A stretch of 64,000 bases of DNA from Gentiana macrophylla (lineage: Eukaryota > Streptophyta > Magnoliopsida > Gentianales > Gentianaceae): contig JAOBSW010000496.1 of assembly GCA_026214975.1 (NCBI GenBank), forward strand, positions 1 through 64,000, read 5' to 3'. Below, piece after piece: positions 46,849 to 57,313 of the stretch (its first letter is position 1; every line of letters starts with the position of its first letter). Below the pieces are notes generated by a model. It was not told the DNA's origin. It was given only the letters and a program-made list of their open reading frames with translations, and ran no database searches. Position numbers and translations under genes: made by a program.

Positions 46849-48231
46849 TTAAGCTTTTGGATTGGCAAGGATCTTGAGGTCTTTTTCTTTTGCAAACCAC
46901 TGCGGTATAATCTTAGAAGCGTGCGGATAAAGATCCTTGTATGCATTCTTGATTGTTCCTTCTGCAACTGTTGAAGCAGCAGCAATTTCTGCAAAAGCAC
47001 ACACAACCATCATATCACATACGAGCAACAAAAAAAAAAATACGAGAACATATCCAGATTTAGAATTCATCAGGGCATCTACAGAAAACGCGTATGATCC
47101 GTAAAGCGCTATATCAAAATCCCACTTTTTTTTTTCTAACCCAGATTTATCTATTTGAAGCTTCAATCAACTTCTCAGGTGGTCCAGATTAAGAAAAACT
47201 GTCACCAGTCAAAAAAAAAATAAAAAATTGTAGTAGCAGTTCCCACATGGGTTATTGAAGCATTATAGAGAACTTCGATTTCCCTGATTTGTATCCAGGT
47301 GAGCTCTGGGGACAATGGAAATTACTTGAAATTTCCGAGACACTGTCAATGGAAGCCAGTGTCTGAGTGCTTACATTTACAGAATTAGGAAACTTGTTTG
47401 AATGTGCATCAAGATTAATTCAAAACAAATCTAAAGGACGACCTGAACCATGTTACAAGTTCAATTCATTTTTCAACAATAACACGTATAGTAAAGCTCT
47501 TATTCTGAGTCCTTCCTAAATCATCAATTGATAAAGACACATACCTCGCAGGGGCTTCTTGGAATCAGAGAGTTGAGTTATCATGTAAATTATTGCCGCA
47601 GCTATTGATATGGGACTCCTCCTGCGGTGACGACGAAAAAAGCGGGAAGTCCATACATGTAATTTCTTAGTTCCAATTTCTTATGCCAAAGTTTCAGTAT
47701 ACATCATGGATGCGTGTGTTTGTGTGTGCGGGGTGGTATAGACACATACATATTGCAACAAGGGAGACGTAAAGTTTCCTGAGGAAAAATGTCTCAAACG
47801 TCTAATAGGATTGGCTGTAGTTACTTCGAAGATAAAAACACAAAAGTAAACAGATCATAGGCAACAAGTAGATGATGGAAAAATAGCACCAATAGCAAGG
47901 TACAAAATGAATCATTTGCATCACTGTAAATAAAACACAAATTTGAATCCACCTAAGGCTTAAAACAAACAGGATCTATAAGCATTGAGCTATTTCCTTT
48001 TTTGGCACTTCGATTCACACGGCAATAGCATTCCAGAAGCTTTGATTGCAATTCTACCCCGAGAAAAGAAGCATCCTGGCCAAACTTCATAGCTTAATGA
48101 ATTCTCACCCCTTCCACTAGTCCTTATACTAAAACGGTAGAAAGAAGCGCTTCCAGCATCAATATACACTTCCCTTCATTTTATTATCTTTTAAGCATTC
48201 AAAATCCTACAATTGATGTAATATACAACAA

Positions 48232-48265
<34 letters not shown>

Positions 48266-51200
48266 GTGAAGGAGCATCTAATATTAAAATGCGATCTGAT
48301 ACATTACCGTCTCACTGCACAAGTATAATTTACAATTGTGAACCATTCAACGTTCCCCTTACATGGCCTACATAGAGTTCACTAACTAGCTCAACACATG
48401 CACAACTTATTTCAGACAATAGTTGAATTTCAAAGTTTCTTTTGGATAAAAGGTCAAACTCCTTTTTTCTTGGAAGTAAAGACAAGTCAAACTGTGTTTT
48501 TACCCCAGACCCCTCTTATTAAACACTTGAAAAATAAAACTAGGGGCTTAAGGTTTAGGTTTAGGTTTAGGTTTAGGTTTAGGTTTAGGTTTATGTTTGT
48601 CTGGGGGTAAAAGGGGGGGTTCAGCGATAAATTGGGGGTCTGGGGTAGTTTGGAGGGTTTAGGGTGTAGTTTTTAAGGGGGTGGGTCTGGGGCTGGGGCT
48701 GGGGCTGGGGTTGGGGCTGGGGCTGGGGTGATTTGTGATTTTTATTCTGAAAAAAGCTGGGGGAGGGGTAGGGAGTGTGGGGCGTGGCCTGTTTTATTTT
48801 ATTTTCTGTATTCTTGTTTACTGGGAAATATAAAGTAAGAGTAAATTCGGTTTATGGTTTATAGTTTGTCCTCTTTGCCCAAAACAAAAACGATTGTTGA
48901 GTTTTTTTTGCAATGATATGGTTTTTGTCCCTTTGGCCAATTGCCTATTCTTATTATAATAAATAGGGGTCCTATGAGATTCTAAAACAGCATGTCCTTC
49001 AGATCGGCAATGTCTCGTCTGTGCGCTTATGCTGTTGGAGAAAATGGTAGCTTTTACATTTAAACACTTTATTACAACCTATGTGGAGACATGATTATTT
49101 CGTTTCATTTATCAACACAAGTAAGCCTCCTAGACCCTCACCTCTCACACGTATTTCCTTCAAACATTTCAATTGGGAGAAAAAAGGAATCAGTAGCAAG
49201 TACAGAAGATCTCAGGTAAAATGAACCGACAGATAAAAGCTACCAAGTTGCTCTATAGAAGGATAATGGCACAGCATATGCAGCAGGAAGACATGAAAGA
49301 CCGACAACGATAGCCAAGACAAAGTACTGCACATACTGAGTACAAAAGATCAAAGAGGACATTACCTGATATCGATTTCTTCAGACTTTTGCACAGTTTC
49401 CTGTACAGCTTTAATTTCTTCATGGTTCATACCAAGATTAGAACAAAAACGCCTCTGCAACATTGAAAAACATGTCAGTTTTCATTTAACAAAAAAAAAA
49501 ATTTAAAAAAAAATACCATAGGTGCAGACCAAACAGACTCATTCATTCATTTTTCGGTTCTTATTCATGTTTCATTTTTTTTTTCTCCTGGATTGAAAAA
49601 AATAAAATAGTTGAAGATTTTCTCAATGCCAAAATAAGTTTCTGTCAATCTCACCAAATAGTCACCAGCATGTATGGTTCCCATCTCCATCGATTCACCC
49701 ATCTCGACTTTCAACTGTTTGACAATGAATTCTTTTGCACGACCAATTTCCTTCTTTGTGGCTCCATTTGCAATAGAGCAAATTTCTATTCCATACTCAG
49801 AGATTCAGATCACTTAATAGATATGAAAGAACCTATAAAATACCTACATGTTCAAGTTATTTTAAAAGACACCTTTTACGGTGCGGGGTTTGCCCTCCTG
49901 CCTGCAAGCAATATAAATACATGCAGCCACCAAGGCATCCAGATTTCTTCCCCTTGTATTTTTCTGATCTTCCAACCTTTTGTAAATTTCACTCGCCCTA
50001 TCCTAATCAATAAATAAACAAAAAAAAGCCACATTAGTAAACACAAACTGCAACAGTGAGAGGGAGAAAATGAAAATCAACTTGTTGAACTACCATCTCT
50101 CCCAAAAGCTTAAGTTGTTGGGAATTTACATATTAAACACAACTTATTTCAAACGCACCCTTAAGTGGGGACATATAACAAAGAGTCGAGACCAACATAG
50201 GGCATAGGAGACACAGAGTCATAAAAAAGGCACAACAAGGCCAACAAAGAGGCTCAACAATTTAAATGGGAAGACAATGCTGGCAAAGAGGTTCGAACCC
50301 ATGACCTTCTACTCATATCGTTTTTGTTTGTCATCAAGTCTGAACTTCCGAATTTCCAATCTTCAGATAATACCTTGCCAATAGCCTGATAGGCATTAAA
50401 TTATATCTAAGAACACTAAAAAGATCTGATGGGGTTCCATGAACTCTAAAGTTCAACGGAAAGAGGACACAAGCAATGAGGCAAGGACACAATCCAAATC
50501 TCTATTACTAAATATGTACCTTGAGCTGTTGAGCATATACAAACCTACAATAAAGCATCCCCCAGAATTGTTTTTTATTCATTAATCCACTTTTCGTTGA
50601 AGTGGCTCAGTATCCTGCCTTTCACTCGCAAAGGAGAACAATTCGAAATACATTTGACTCGATGGATGGGAGAAAATAATAGTAGCCATGTAGTTGAAAA
50701 GATGGAAGAAAGAAAAGTACCACATGGGTATCGTGTTTGAAAGTCATGTAGAGAACAACTGTAATGTTATGGACAAATTAACAACAGAAAAGCTAAGGAA
50801 AATGTTGGGCTTTGGCAAAAACGAGAAAATCAGATATTATATATTTTAAATACAAGTTTATAAACAGACCTTTAAAATCTTCATGAAGCGATATAAATTT
50901 GGACCTTAAAAGTTTGAAACTAGACCATTCCATCCATTTCCTCCCAAACTCCCAATATGTAATCAAAATGCCTAACCAATCAAGATCTGCGTTCTTCACA
51001 CCTTATTTCCTTCCAATTAAAAAATTCAAACAGGGCCAAGGGATACCATGGGAAGATGAAACCTAGGGAAAGTAAGAAATGTCAAATCCATGGTTTCCAC
51101 ATGCAAAGAGCATTACCACTTCTTTGAGTAGAGGAGCACAATTGTCTATAATTACTAGAAAGCCTTGCTGGACTCATGTGAAAAAGACACAGATATTCCA

Positions 51201-52533
51201 ATATCCCAAATCCTACTTCACCACGGAAGAAAATGAGGTACATACAGTACAAGAAGAAAGAATACCTTTATGGTCGAAACAAGACTCAACCTGAAAAAAG
51301 AAATACACTGTATTAACAGTCATAACAGCCATAATAATCTCTCTGCTAGTAAATAGCAATGCAGAAACGTTTAGTGAAACAAGTAAAAATAGCAACTTGC
51401 AAAGATCCCTAAAATAATAGAGAAAACTCAAACCCAGACATATCAAGATTACCATCCACCCGCTTTTATGAAATGACTTTACACTGAAATTCAACCTGTA
51501 AAGCAACTTCTTTTCTCATTAGCTTGAAGCTTCCAACACATTTCGTAGGATCATAAAATGTGCACATGGCATGTGACTTTTATTATTTGCCCATGACTTG
51601 TTAGAGCACATGGAATCATCCCACAAGGTGTGATAAAGACCTTGTTTGGAAGGTGTATTGCCCTTTCTCACCATTTCTTGAACTCCATCATCAAGAAAAA
51701 CAGCACATTTCACATAGTTAACCTCCGGGTTTTTCCAACGACATCTGTCATTAGCCCTTCACGGGTGAAACTTGCTGCCACTTCACATCATTGTGTGCTC
51801 ACTCAACAAAATAAACACCTGCCATCTCAGATACACCAGGAGGACCGATTGAACAAGAGAGTCCACTTCTGGTTTTACTCTAAATTCACAAAGTTCCTTA
51901 CTTTCATAATTACGTCATCAAACTTCACACAACCCACCCAAAAGAAAAAGGTAAAAAGGAGATTAATTTGAGCCCCAACACTAAGCAATTCAACCATACC
52001 AAAAAGAAAAGAAAAGAAAATGTGAAATGCATAAGCTAACATTCCATTTCCCTCCATGGAAACACTCAGTCCAAAAACCTACACAAAATTTTAACTCTTT
52101 CTAATGTGAATAACCAAATATTGTCTTCATGAAAAAAAAAACAAGTAACTTAAAAAAAAGAAAAATAAAAAAATAAAAAAATAGACCTATCAGCCATGGT
52201 AGCAATGGACTTAAAAGCCAAAACAATAGCACGATCAGGATCACCACTGCGATTTTGCAACCGAGCAAGTGTAGAATCACCATTAGAACCAACCGGACCT
52301 TTAGAAATGACGGTGGAGAGACCTGAGTCACCGAGAAGGGGGTTAACAGGGCCACCAACTCGGACCGGGTCATGGTCACCGGACTCATCGGCAAAAGTTC
52401 TCCACTCGGAGGTCTCGTCTATAGACCTGGACTCCAAAACCAGGCCACACTCAGAGCAAACGGTGTCGCCCGCCGCGTGGTCGAAAACAACCTCCGTGTT
52501 CATCTTGCAATCTGTGCAATACGTATCACCCAT
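46849..52533 (-). CDS. TFIIB: Transcription initiation factor IIB, seven exons
   Basis: Coding exons on the minus strand are 52187-52533, 51266-51290, 49873-50002, 49655-49785, 49366-49454, 47545-47621 and 46849-46988. All introns are GT-AG, and together the exons give 939 bases, 312 residues plus stop, the usual plant TFIIB length. TFIIB bridges TBP at the promoter and RNA polymerase II in the nucleus. The N-terminal zinc ribbon is visible (C6, C9, C26, C29), followed by the B-finger/linker segment ([11 protein letters not shown]). Two cyclin folds follow; [14 protein letters not shown] and [15 protein letters not shown] mark the first, and [19 protein letters not shown] and [17 protein letters not shown] mark the second. 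The start ATG at 52533 matches the family N-terminus. Exon 2 has only 25 bases. All exons are clean, unlike the surrounding elements, so the gene is probably active. Confidence 0.96.
46989..47544 (-). other. TFIIB intron 6
   Basis: 556 bp with GT and AG ends. A T-rich stretch (A-rich on the plus strand) at about 47028-47042 and another at 47212-47226 are the only notable features. The open frame that runs from exon 7 into this intron is not coding past 46988. Confidence 0.85.
48554..48589 (+). repeat. TTTAGG hexamer array
   Basis: Six exact TTTAGG copies followed by a partial TTTA. The unit resembles, but is one G short of, the plant telomere repeat TTTAGGG. Confidence 0.9.
48676..48729 (+). 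repeat. G-rich GGGGCT repeat, potential G-quadruplex
   Basis: At least seven runs of three or four G, separated mostly by CT, on the plus strand. This is the template strand of TFIIB, so the transcript is C-rich here. Confidence 0.8.
49455..49654 (-). other. TFIIB intron 4
   Basis: 200 bp with GT and AG ends. It is T-rich on the minus strand (A-rich on the plus strand at about 49490-49512). No other feature. Confidence 0.85.
50003..51265 (-). other. TFIIB intron 2
   Basis: 1263 bp with GT and AG ends, following the 25-base exon 2. No coding sequence or known element is evident; the small open frames at 50793-50999 (minus) and 51079-51294 (plus) show no domain. Confidence 0.8.
51266..51290 (-). 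other. TFIIB microexon (exon 2)
   Basis: 25 bases between a CAG acceptor and a GTATTC donor, encoding the end of one Arg codon plus LSLVSTIK. It restores the frame between exons 1 and 3 and matches the expected TFIIB sequence at this point, which confirms it as a real exon. Confidence 0.9.
51291..52186 (-). other. TFIIB intron 1
   Basis: 896 bp with GT and AG ends. Long A runs on the plus strand (about 52131-52180) lie next to the donor. No gene is seen. Confidence 0.85.
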
Positions 52534-52689
52534 ATCTGTCTCTGTTTGTATCTGCTATAAGACAATGCTTTAATTTAGCCAGAAACACAATACATCTGTT
52601 TATTTAATTTTATTTATTTGTGTGTGTATGTTCTTCGGTGTTATATACTGTTTCTTTTTCTTTTTATTTATTATTTAAAGTTTATTTCT

Positions 52690-52699
52690 GTTTATATAG
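52690..52699 (-). promoter_or_regulatory. Likely TATA box of TFIIB
   Basis: On the minus strand it reads CTATATAAAC, about 157 bases upstream of the start codon, which leaves room for a 5' untranslated region of about 125 bases. A CT-dinucleotide tract (minus strand) lies upstream at about 52757-52772. Confidence 0.6.
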
Positions 52700-52700
52700 T

Positions 52701-53253
52701 GATAGCTTTCTTCTCCTCCTTCCAGAAGGAGAATCGAATCTGACCTGTCATTTTGAAGAGAGAGAGAGAGGAAAAACACGGGTATGAAGGGTCAAACGGC
52801 CACTTTGCTATGAATGTTGTATATACTTGATCCAGAAAGTTATTTCGAATGGGTCACCGTATTATAAAATTATATTTTTTTATCTAAAAATTTTTATCTA
52901 CCACGTTCAAGAGTTTTTTAAATAACGTAAATCGTGAATTATATTCTTATAATCCAGTTTATAAATGTTGTCGTTTTAGCCGAAAGAAATCGATAGGTTG
53001 AGGAAAAAAAAAAGATAGTCAATTGTATGAAAAATAAAGGGGCTTACATTGATCTAACAATCGTTAAATCTCACAACTAACAACATGCACTGTACTATTT
53101 ATACCGTCTCTTAGGTTAAGGCAAAAGTCATGTATTAATATAATCTCCATTTTAGTCAAAGTAAAATGATATGTCTATGTTTCGTATGTCTATTTTGTTA
53201 TATTATAGACATATATATCATTTATATGCAAAGTTTATTTTGAATTGTGAATG
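52701..53253. other. TFIIB upstream region
   Basis: About 550 bp between the TFIIB TATA box and the left LTR of the Tat-like element. It holds the GA/CT repeat at 52757-52772 and is otherwise AT-rich. No ORF of note. Confidence 0.6.
53249..53253. other. Target site duplication (left) of the Tat-like element
   Basis: GAATG here is repeated exactly at 63043-63047. Confidence 0.9.
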
Positions 53254-53753
53254 TGATCGAACTCAGAATGAAAATGAGTAAACAATCGGGTCTTTCTTGT
53301 TCTAGGATTATATAGAGAGTAATTATTGTTATTGTAATGGATCAACTTAAGGAATAAGGCTGCTTACGATATCAAATATATATTTGGAATCAAGTTCAAC
53401 CGTAGCTAGCGCGATTATCCATAAGAGTGGAGCTAGTGGGTGGTTATATAAGCCCTCACGCCTCACGTTTAGTCATAACTGCTCTTTAGTCCAGATGAAT
53501 ATGTCTCCGATCCGGCAGCCCCCTCGTCGGGACACCTTACTGGTCCGACGACCTTTCTACTAGTCAGGGACTTGCCCTGATCAGCTTGCTTGGCCTGATC
53601 AGCTCGCTTCCTCTGGTCAGGAATCTCCCTGGCCTCGACAAATTTATTTCTTCTGGTCGTAGTGGTACCCAGATCGGGTACAGCTCTGTCCTGTTCTGCC
53701 GGTTCGCTTTATATCTGCTTGACACGTGGACTGATCCGGGTCACCCCCAATCA
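53254..53753 (-). repeat. 3' LTR of the Tat-like element
   Basis: 500 bp, TGATCG...CAATCA, matching 62544-63042. The main differences are at about 53513-53560 and 53632-53645, where CTG/CAG words in one copy are altered in the other. Confidence 0.94.
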
Positions 53754-53769
53754 AAGCCCCCCAGATCTT
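53754..53769 (-). other. Polypurine tract of the Tat-like element
   Basis: On the minus strand it reads AAGATCTGGGGGGCTT, directly before the 3' LTR. Confidence 0.85.
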
Positions 53770-53983
53770 AATCGATCAGGTCTGGCCTTTAAAATGGATT
53801 AAGATCTGAAGTTCAAAATTGTTCCACGTGTACCGTCCAGATGGCCCATCAACCCTTGTCTCGGTTAACTCAAACGTCACCATAATTGCACACGCTTTGT
53901 CTCTTCGATCGACGCGTAGTCCAAGCGTCCCATCTCTTGGTTAAAGGCTATTAAATTTATTAGATCCTGCAAGCGCCCATCAT

Positions 53984-53992
53984 TATTTAAAG
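53984..53992 (+). promoter_or_regulatory. Candidate TATA box for the antisense ORF
   Basis: TATTTAAAG lies about 100 bases upstream of the antisense start ATG at 54088. It would drive transcription opposite to the element's genomic RNA. Position and sequence are suggestive only. Confidence 0.35.
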
Positions 53993-54087
53993 CTACAGAC
54001 GTCCAATTTGGCAGATTTGCTCCCTCAATTAACAAGTAATTCTTCTTCATCTTTGTGCGATAATAATTTTTTTCTTTTTTACTCCTT

Positions 54088-54876
54088 ATGAATCCAAATC
54101 AACCTGAAATACCCAATCCTGGTGAAAATCCTCTCTTCTCTATTCTTCCCCCTCATCTGATTGCTTCTATCGTTCTTACCCTTGTCGAATCGCCTCCGAC
54201 CGAGTATAATATTTCCGGCCCGTCGCGCCGACACGCGGCGTTGAGGAGGACCTACGAGATTGAGAAAATGATGGCTTGCCACGCAATCGACTCCAAACTA
54301 AAGGATTCGGATATCACTGACATCTGTGATAGGTTTGGGTTAAATAAGAACGTTTATGCCCCTATCCGACCTGCACCCGGAAAAAGTGTTGCTGCTCCTC
54401 CTCTGCGCTGCATCGCGATCGTTTATAAAGAGCAGTTTGAATGCGGCCTCAGATTTCCTCTTCCTCCAACTTTCCTGGAAATACTCCGATATTATGACTT
54501 GGGGCTTGGTCAGATAGTTCCCAATAGTATAAGGGCCATTACAGGTTTTTTGATTTGGTGTAGGTGTTTTGTGACCCCCATCTCTTTACAACTTTTTAGA
54601 ACCTTTTACCAATGCAAACAAGTTAAGAAGAATCCTGGCTGGTACTGCTTCTGTAGGAGAACCGATAATTTGAGTGGTGTCCGTTTGATTAAGAAAACAG
54701 ACCAATCTTTCTCTGATTGGAAGAAGCACTTCTTCTTCATTAGGCACAACACCGCTAGGGATCTAGGCAAGTGGAATACCTCAACTAAGAATAGCGATGT
54801 GTTAGAGAGCAAAACGGATAAGAAGTTGTTGAAGGATATCAGTGTGTCCCCGATATATCTGGGTCGAGAAATTTAG
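54088..54876 (+). CDS. Antisense ORF of the Tat-like element, first exon (gypsy-type transposon domain)
   Basis: 262 open codons on the strand opposite to gag-pol, starting MNPNQPEIPNPGEN. The centre (about residues 118-155, with FECGLRFPLPPTFLEILRYY and the IRAITGFLIWCR end) resembles the plant family annotated as putative gypsy type transposon domain (Transposase_28 type), which occurs in antisense ORFs of Tat-lineage elements. The C-terminal part is basic. Its role in the element is not established. The open frame ends at a stop at 54874-54876; a splice donor before it could remove the stop, but no strong donor is visible. 55042 and 55481 are the following exons. Confidence 0.7.
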   Translation: MNPNQPEIPNPGENPLFSILPPHLIASIVLTLVESPPTEYNISGPSRRHAALRRTYEIEKMMACHAIDSKLKDSDITDICDRFGLNKNVYAPIRPAPGKSVAAPPLRCIAIVYKEQFECGLRFPLPPTFLEILRYYDLGLGQIVPNSIRAITGFLIWCRCFVTPISLQLFRTFYQCKQVKKNPGWYCFCRRTDNLSGVRLIKKTDQSFSDWKKHFFFIRHNTARDLGKWNTSTKNSDVLESKTDKKLLKDISVSPIYLGREI

Positions 54877-55041
54877 TTCAATCCAATCGATCGATGCGCT
54901 TTCATTTTGAGACTCGCCGCCCGTAACCTTACGTTGAGTTATCATAGGAGAGATATAATTTGAGTAGGACCTCTTATTTTGAACATTTACGTTTTTCCTC
55001 TATGGCATGTCTTTAATTAATTTTTTTGTTGGCATTTGCAG

Positions 55042-55397
55042 TGGCGAGCTTTACTGATATCATCCAGATTGCTGATAAGACATCACCTCCCCGTGGTCAA
55101 GGTGCATCCGATTCTGTTGTCAACCCAAATGTGCCAGATCAGACTGCCAAGCCTGTTGACAGTCATCCAATTGAGCCCTCAAATGAGACAGATCAGGCCG
55201 ATGGTGATTCTGAGGAGACCAATGATTATCGGATTGTTTCTCACAACGCTCTGGTAGAGACTACAGCTGAGACTAGGCGTGCTTCGAAACGTATTAGATC
55301 TCAAGATCACACTGGTGGAGATGCTGGGGCCTCTGAACGAGCTCAAGGGGAGAGATACGATTGGAAAGAATGGACTAACCAAGATCTGTCCAAATTT
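55042..55397 (+). CDS. Antisense ORF of the Tat-like element, middle exon
   Basis: It begins after a good acceptor (TTGCAG, ending 55041) and ends before a GTAAGA donor. It encodes an acidic, disordered-looking segment (VASFTDIIQIADK, then Asn/Asp/Glu/Pro-rich), then a basic patch (RASKRIRSQ) and WKEWTNQDLSKF. The 83 bp intron that follows (55398-55480) has a long T run and a TTCCAG acceptor. This is a compact plant-type intron. Confidence 0.65.
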
Positions 55398-55480
55398 GTA
55401 AGATTCTTTTTCATAAGTAGCAACCTGTCTTTTTTTTTTTTTGTGTGTGTGCTGACTTTGCTCCTTGTATTCCCTTCCAG

Positions 55481-56061
55481 GGAGCCAAACTGGGTAAAGA
55501 GATCTTGTCCAGACTAAGGAGTTCTGGACAAGTTGAGAAAGACTCGTCTGGATCTCTCGTCAGTGGAAGGCCAAGTATGAAGATTTGTTGAGCTCCTCTG
55601 CTGCGGAGAAAATGGAATTGTCTGACGAGTTGAAGGCCAAAACTGATGAGTTCCAGGCCAACCTTGCTACTGCCAATGAAGTCAAGTCCGAGCTGGAGAA
55701 GATGGTGGCCACTCTTGAAAATGAGAGGGATAATTTGAAAAGCAGGCTGCCTGAGCACATCGCTGAAGCCCTTGCTAATTATAGGAAGTCTGATGAGTTA
55801 GCCAATAACATCAAGATGCTTTTTGCCCCCATTATTTGGTTTGGGTACTCTTCAGCTATTGAGGACATGAAGGCTGTTGGTCTAGCTGTTGATGCTGCCA
55901 GACTTTCCCACTCGAGCTGGAACAGGCATGATGGGTCTCAAATTTACAAGACCAGATTCAAAGAATTTACAGATGAAGTAGACTTGGTTTCCAAATATGG
56001 CAGAAAGCCTCCACAAACTGGCTCATCTTCTAAGTCCGAAGCTCCCCCCAACTTGAAATGA
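55481..56061 (+). pseudogene. Antisense ORF of the Tat-like element, last exon with one frameshift
   Basis: The exon opens in frame with the middle exon (GAKLGKEILSRLRSSG). It then needs one net frameshift at about 55520-55560 to enter the open frame 55585-56061. That frame encodes a Leu/Glu/Lys-rich coiled coil (about 55610-55750), then the FAPIIWFGYSSAIEDMKAV segment, and ends at a stop at 56059-56061. Coiled-coil C-termini are known in this family of antisense proteins. The frameshift lies close to CTG sites and may be a sequence error. Confidence 0.6.
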
Positions 56062-56360
56062 GATCGTTTAGCTTGTTATTTTATTCCAATTTTGATTTGA
56101 AAACATTATTGTTTGTTGTTGTTGCCTTCAAACTTTGGTATTTTTTGCTTACCCTCATATGGGTACTTCTTGACCTTGGGTGCCTCTGGCACCTTGCACA
56201 ATTATTGAAATACGTTTGCTTCTGTGCCTTATATTTTATTGTGTCCTTATCTCGTTCTCTCAAGATGACATGTGATTGGCCTGGGCACTGCTTTGTCATC
56301 ACTGTGGTTATTAGCAGTCAAGTTATATCCAAACTCAATGAATTTCTTTATTTTCAGGGA

Positions 56361-57090
56361 TATTGACTCGACTCGAGGTCCGAAAGTCTCGCGACTGACC
56401 GAGGTCTTACATGTCCGATTTTCAAACGATCCGACGACATGAGGTCCTAATTAAGAGACATCCCGAGGTCTAAAAGCGGTCAGTTTTTGATTAAAAATTT
56501 TCTCTCTTTAAGAGTTTTTTTTTGACCTGGCCTGAGGTCTTTAAATAGACGACCTGACCTGAGGTCTAAAAACGAACTGATTTCAGACTTAATAAATTTT
56601 TCCTTTTGTAGAGTTTTCGACCTGACCTGAGGTCTAAAATAAACGACCTGACCTGAGGTCTAAAAACGATCCGATTTTTCAGACTTAAGAAATTTTCTCT
56701 TTTGAAGAGTTTTAGACCTGACCTGAGGTCTAAAATAACCGACGACTCGAGGTCTAAAATGATCCGATTTTTTGGACTTAAGAAATTTTCTCTTTGAAGA
56801 GTTTTAGACTCGACTGAGGTCCGAAATAAACGACGACTCGAGGTCTAAAAACGATCTGATTTTTCAGACTTAATAATTTTCTCTTTTGAAGAGTTTTCGA
56901 CCTGATCTGAGGTCTAAAATAAACGACCTGACCTGAGGTCTAAAAACGATCTGATTTTTCAGACTTAAGAAATTTTCTCTTTTGAAGAGTTTTTTACCTG
57001 ACCTGAGGTCTAAAATAAACGACCTGACCTGAGGTCTAAAAACGATCTGATTTTTCAGACTTAACGAGTATTCTCTTTTGAAGAGTTTCA
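56361..57090 (-). repeat. Tandem repeats in the 3' region of the Tat-like element
   Basis: About seven copies of a unit of roughly 95 bases. Each holds two GACCTGAGGTCTAAAA-type palindromic cores and an ATCTGATTTTTCAGACTTAA segment. Some units read GACTCGAGGTC where others read GACCTGACCTGAGGTC. The array lies between the antisense ORF and the end of integrase. Open frames seen over it (56870-57091, minus) only reflect the repeat. Confidence 0.88.
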
Positions 57091-57313
57091 TAATGGAACT
57101 ATATTACAGCCATGACATAATTCAAAAGTTCAAGATAAAGTCATAATGCATAATAAACTTGCAAAAATAAAAACGACTGTCACTTGCCTTAAACATAAAA
57201 TTTCTTCAGATTAATTGCATTCCAACTTCTAGGAATGGTTTTCCCTTCGCTATCAGCCAATTGGTATGCTCCTTTTCCATGTACCTTAATGATGATCGAT
57301 AAGGACCCTCCCG

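Larger units (their letters stand above)
47622..49365 (-). other. TFIIB intron 5 with simple repeats
   Basis: The longest intron (1744 bp). It contains a 31-base A run (48233-48263), six tandem TTTAGG hexamers (48554-48589), and a run of GGGGCT repeats (48676-48729). The open frame over these repeats (48398-48610 on the plus strand) is a by-product of the hexamers. No nested gene is supported. Confidence 0.85.

Noticed and set aside
48554..48589. True interstitial telomere
   Set aside because: The unit is TTTAGG, not the plant TTTAGGG, and there are only six copies.
49670..50017. 115-codon plus-strand open frame
   Set aside because: It is the reverse strand of TFIIB exons 3 and 4 and the intron between them.
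52196..52573. 125-codon plus-strand open frame
   Set aside because: It is the reverse strand of TFIIB exon 1.
56361..57090. CRISPR-like or satellite array
   Set aside because: The repeats are tandem without unique spacers and lie inside a Gypsy element in a plant genome. I report it as an element-internal tandem repeat.
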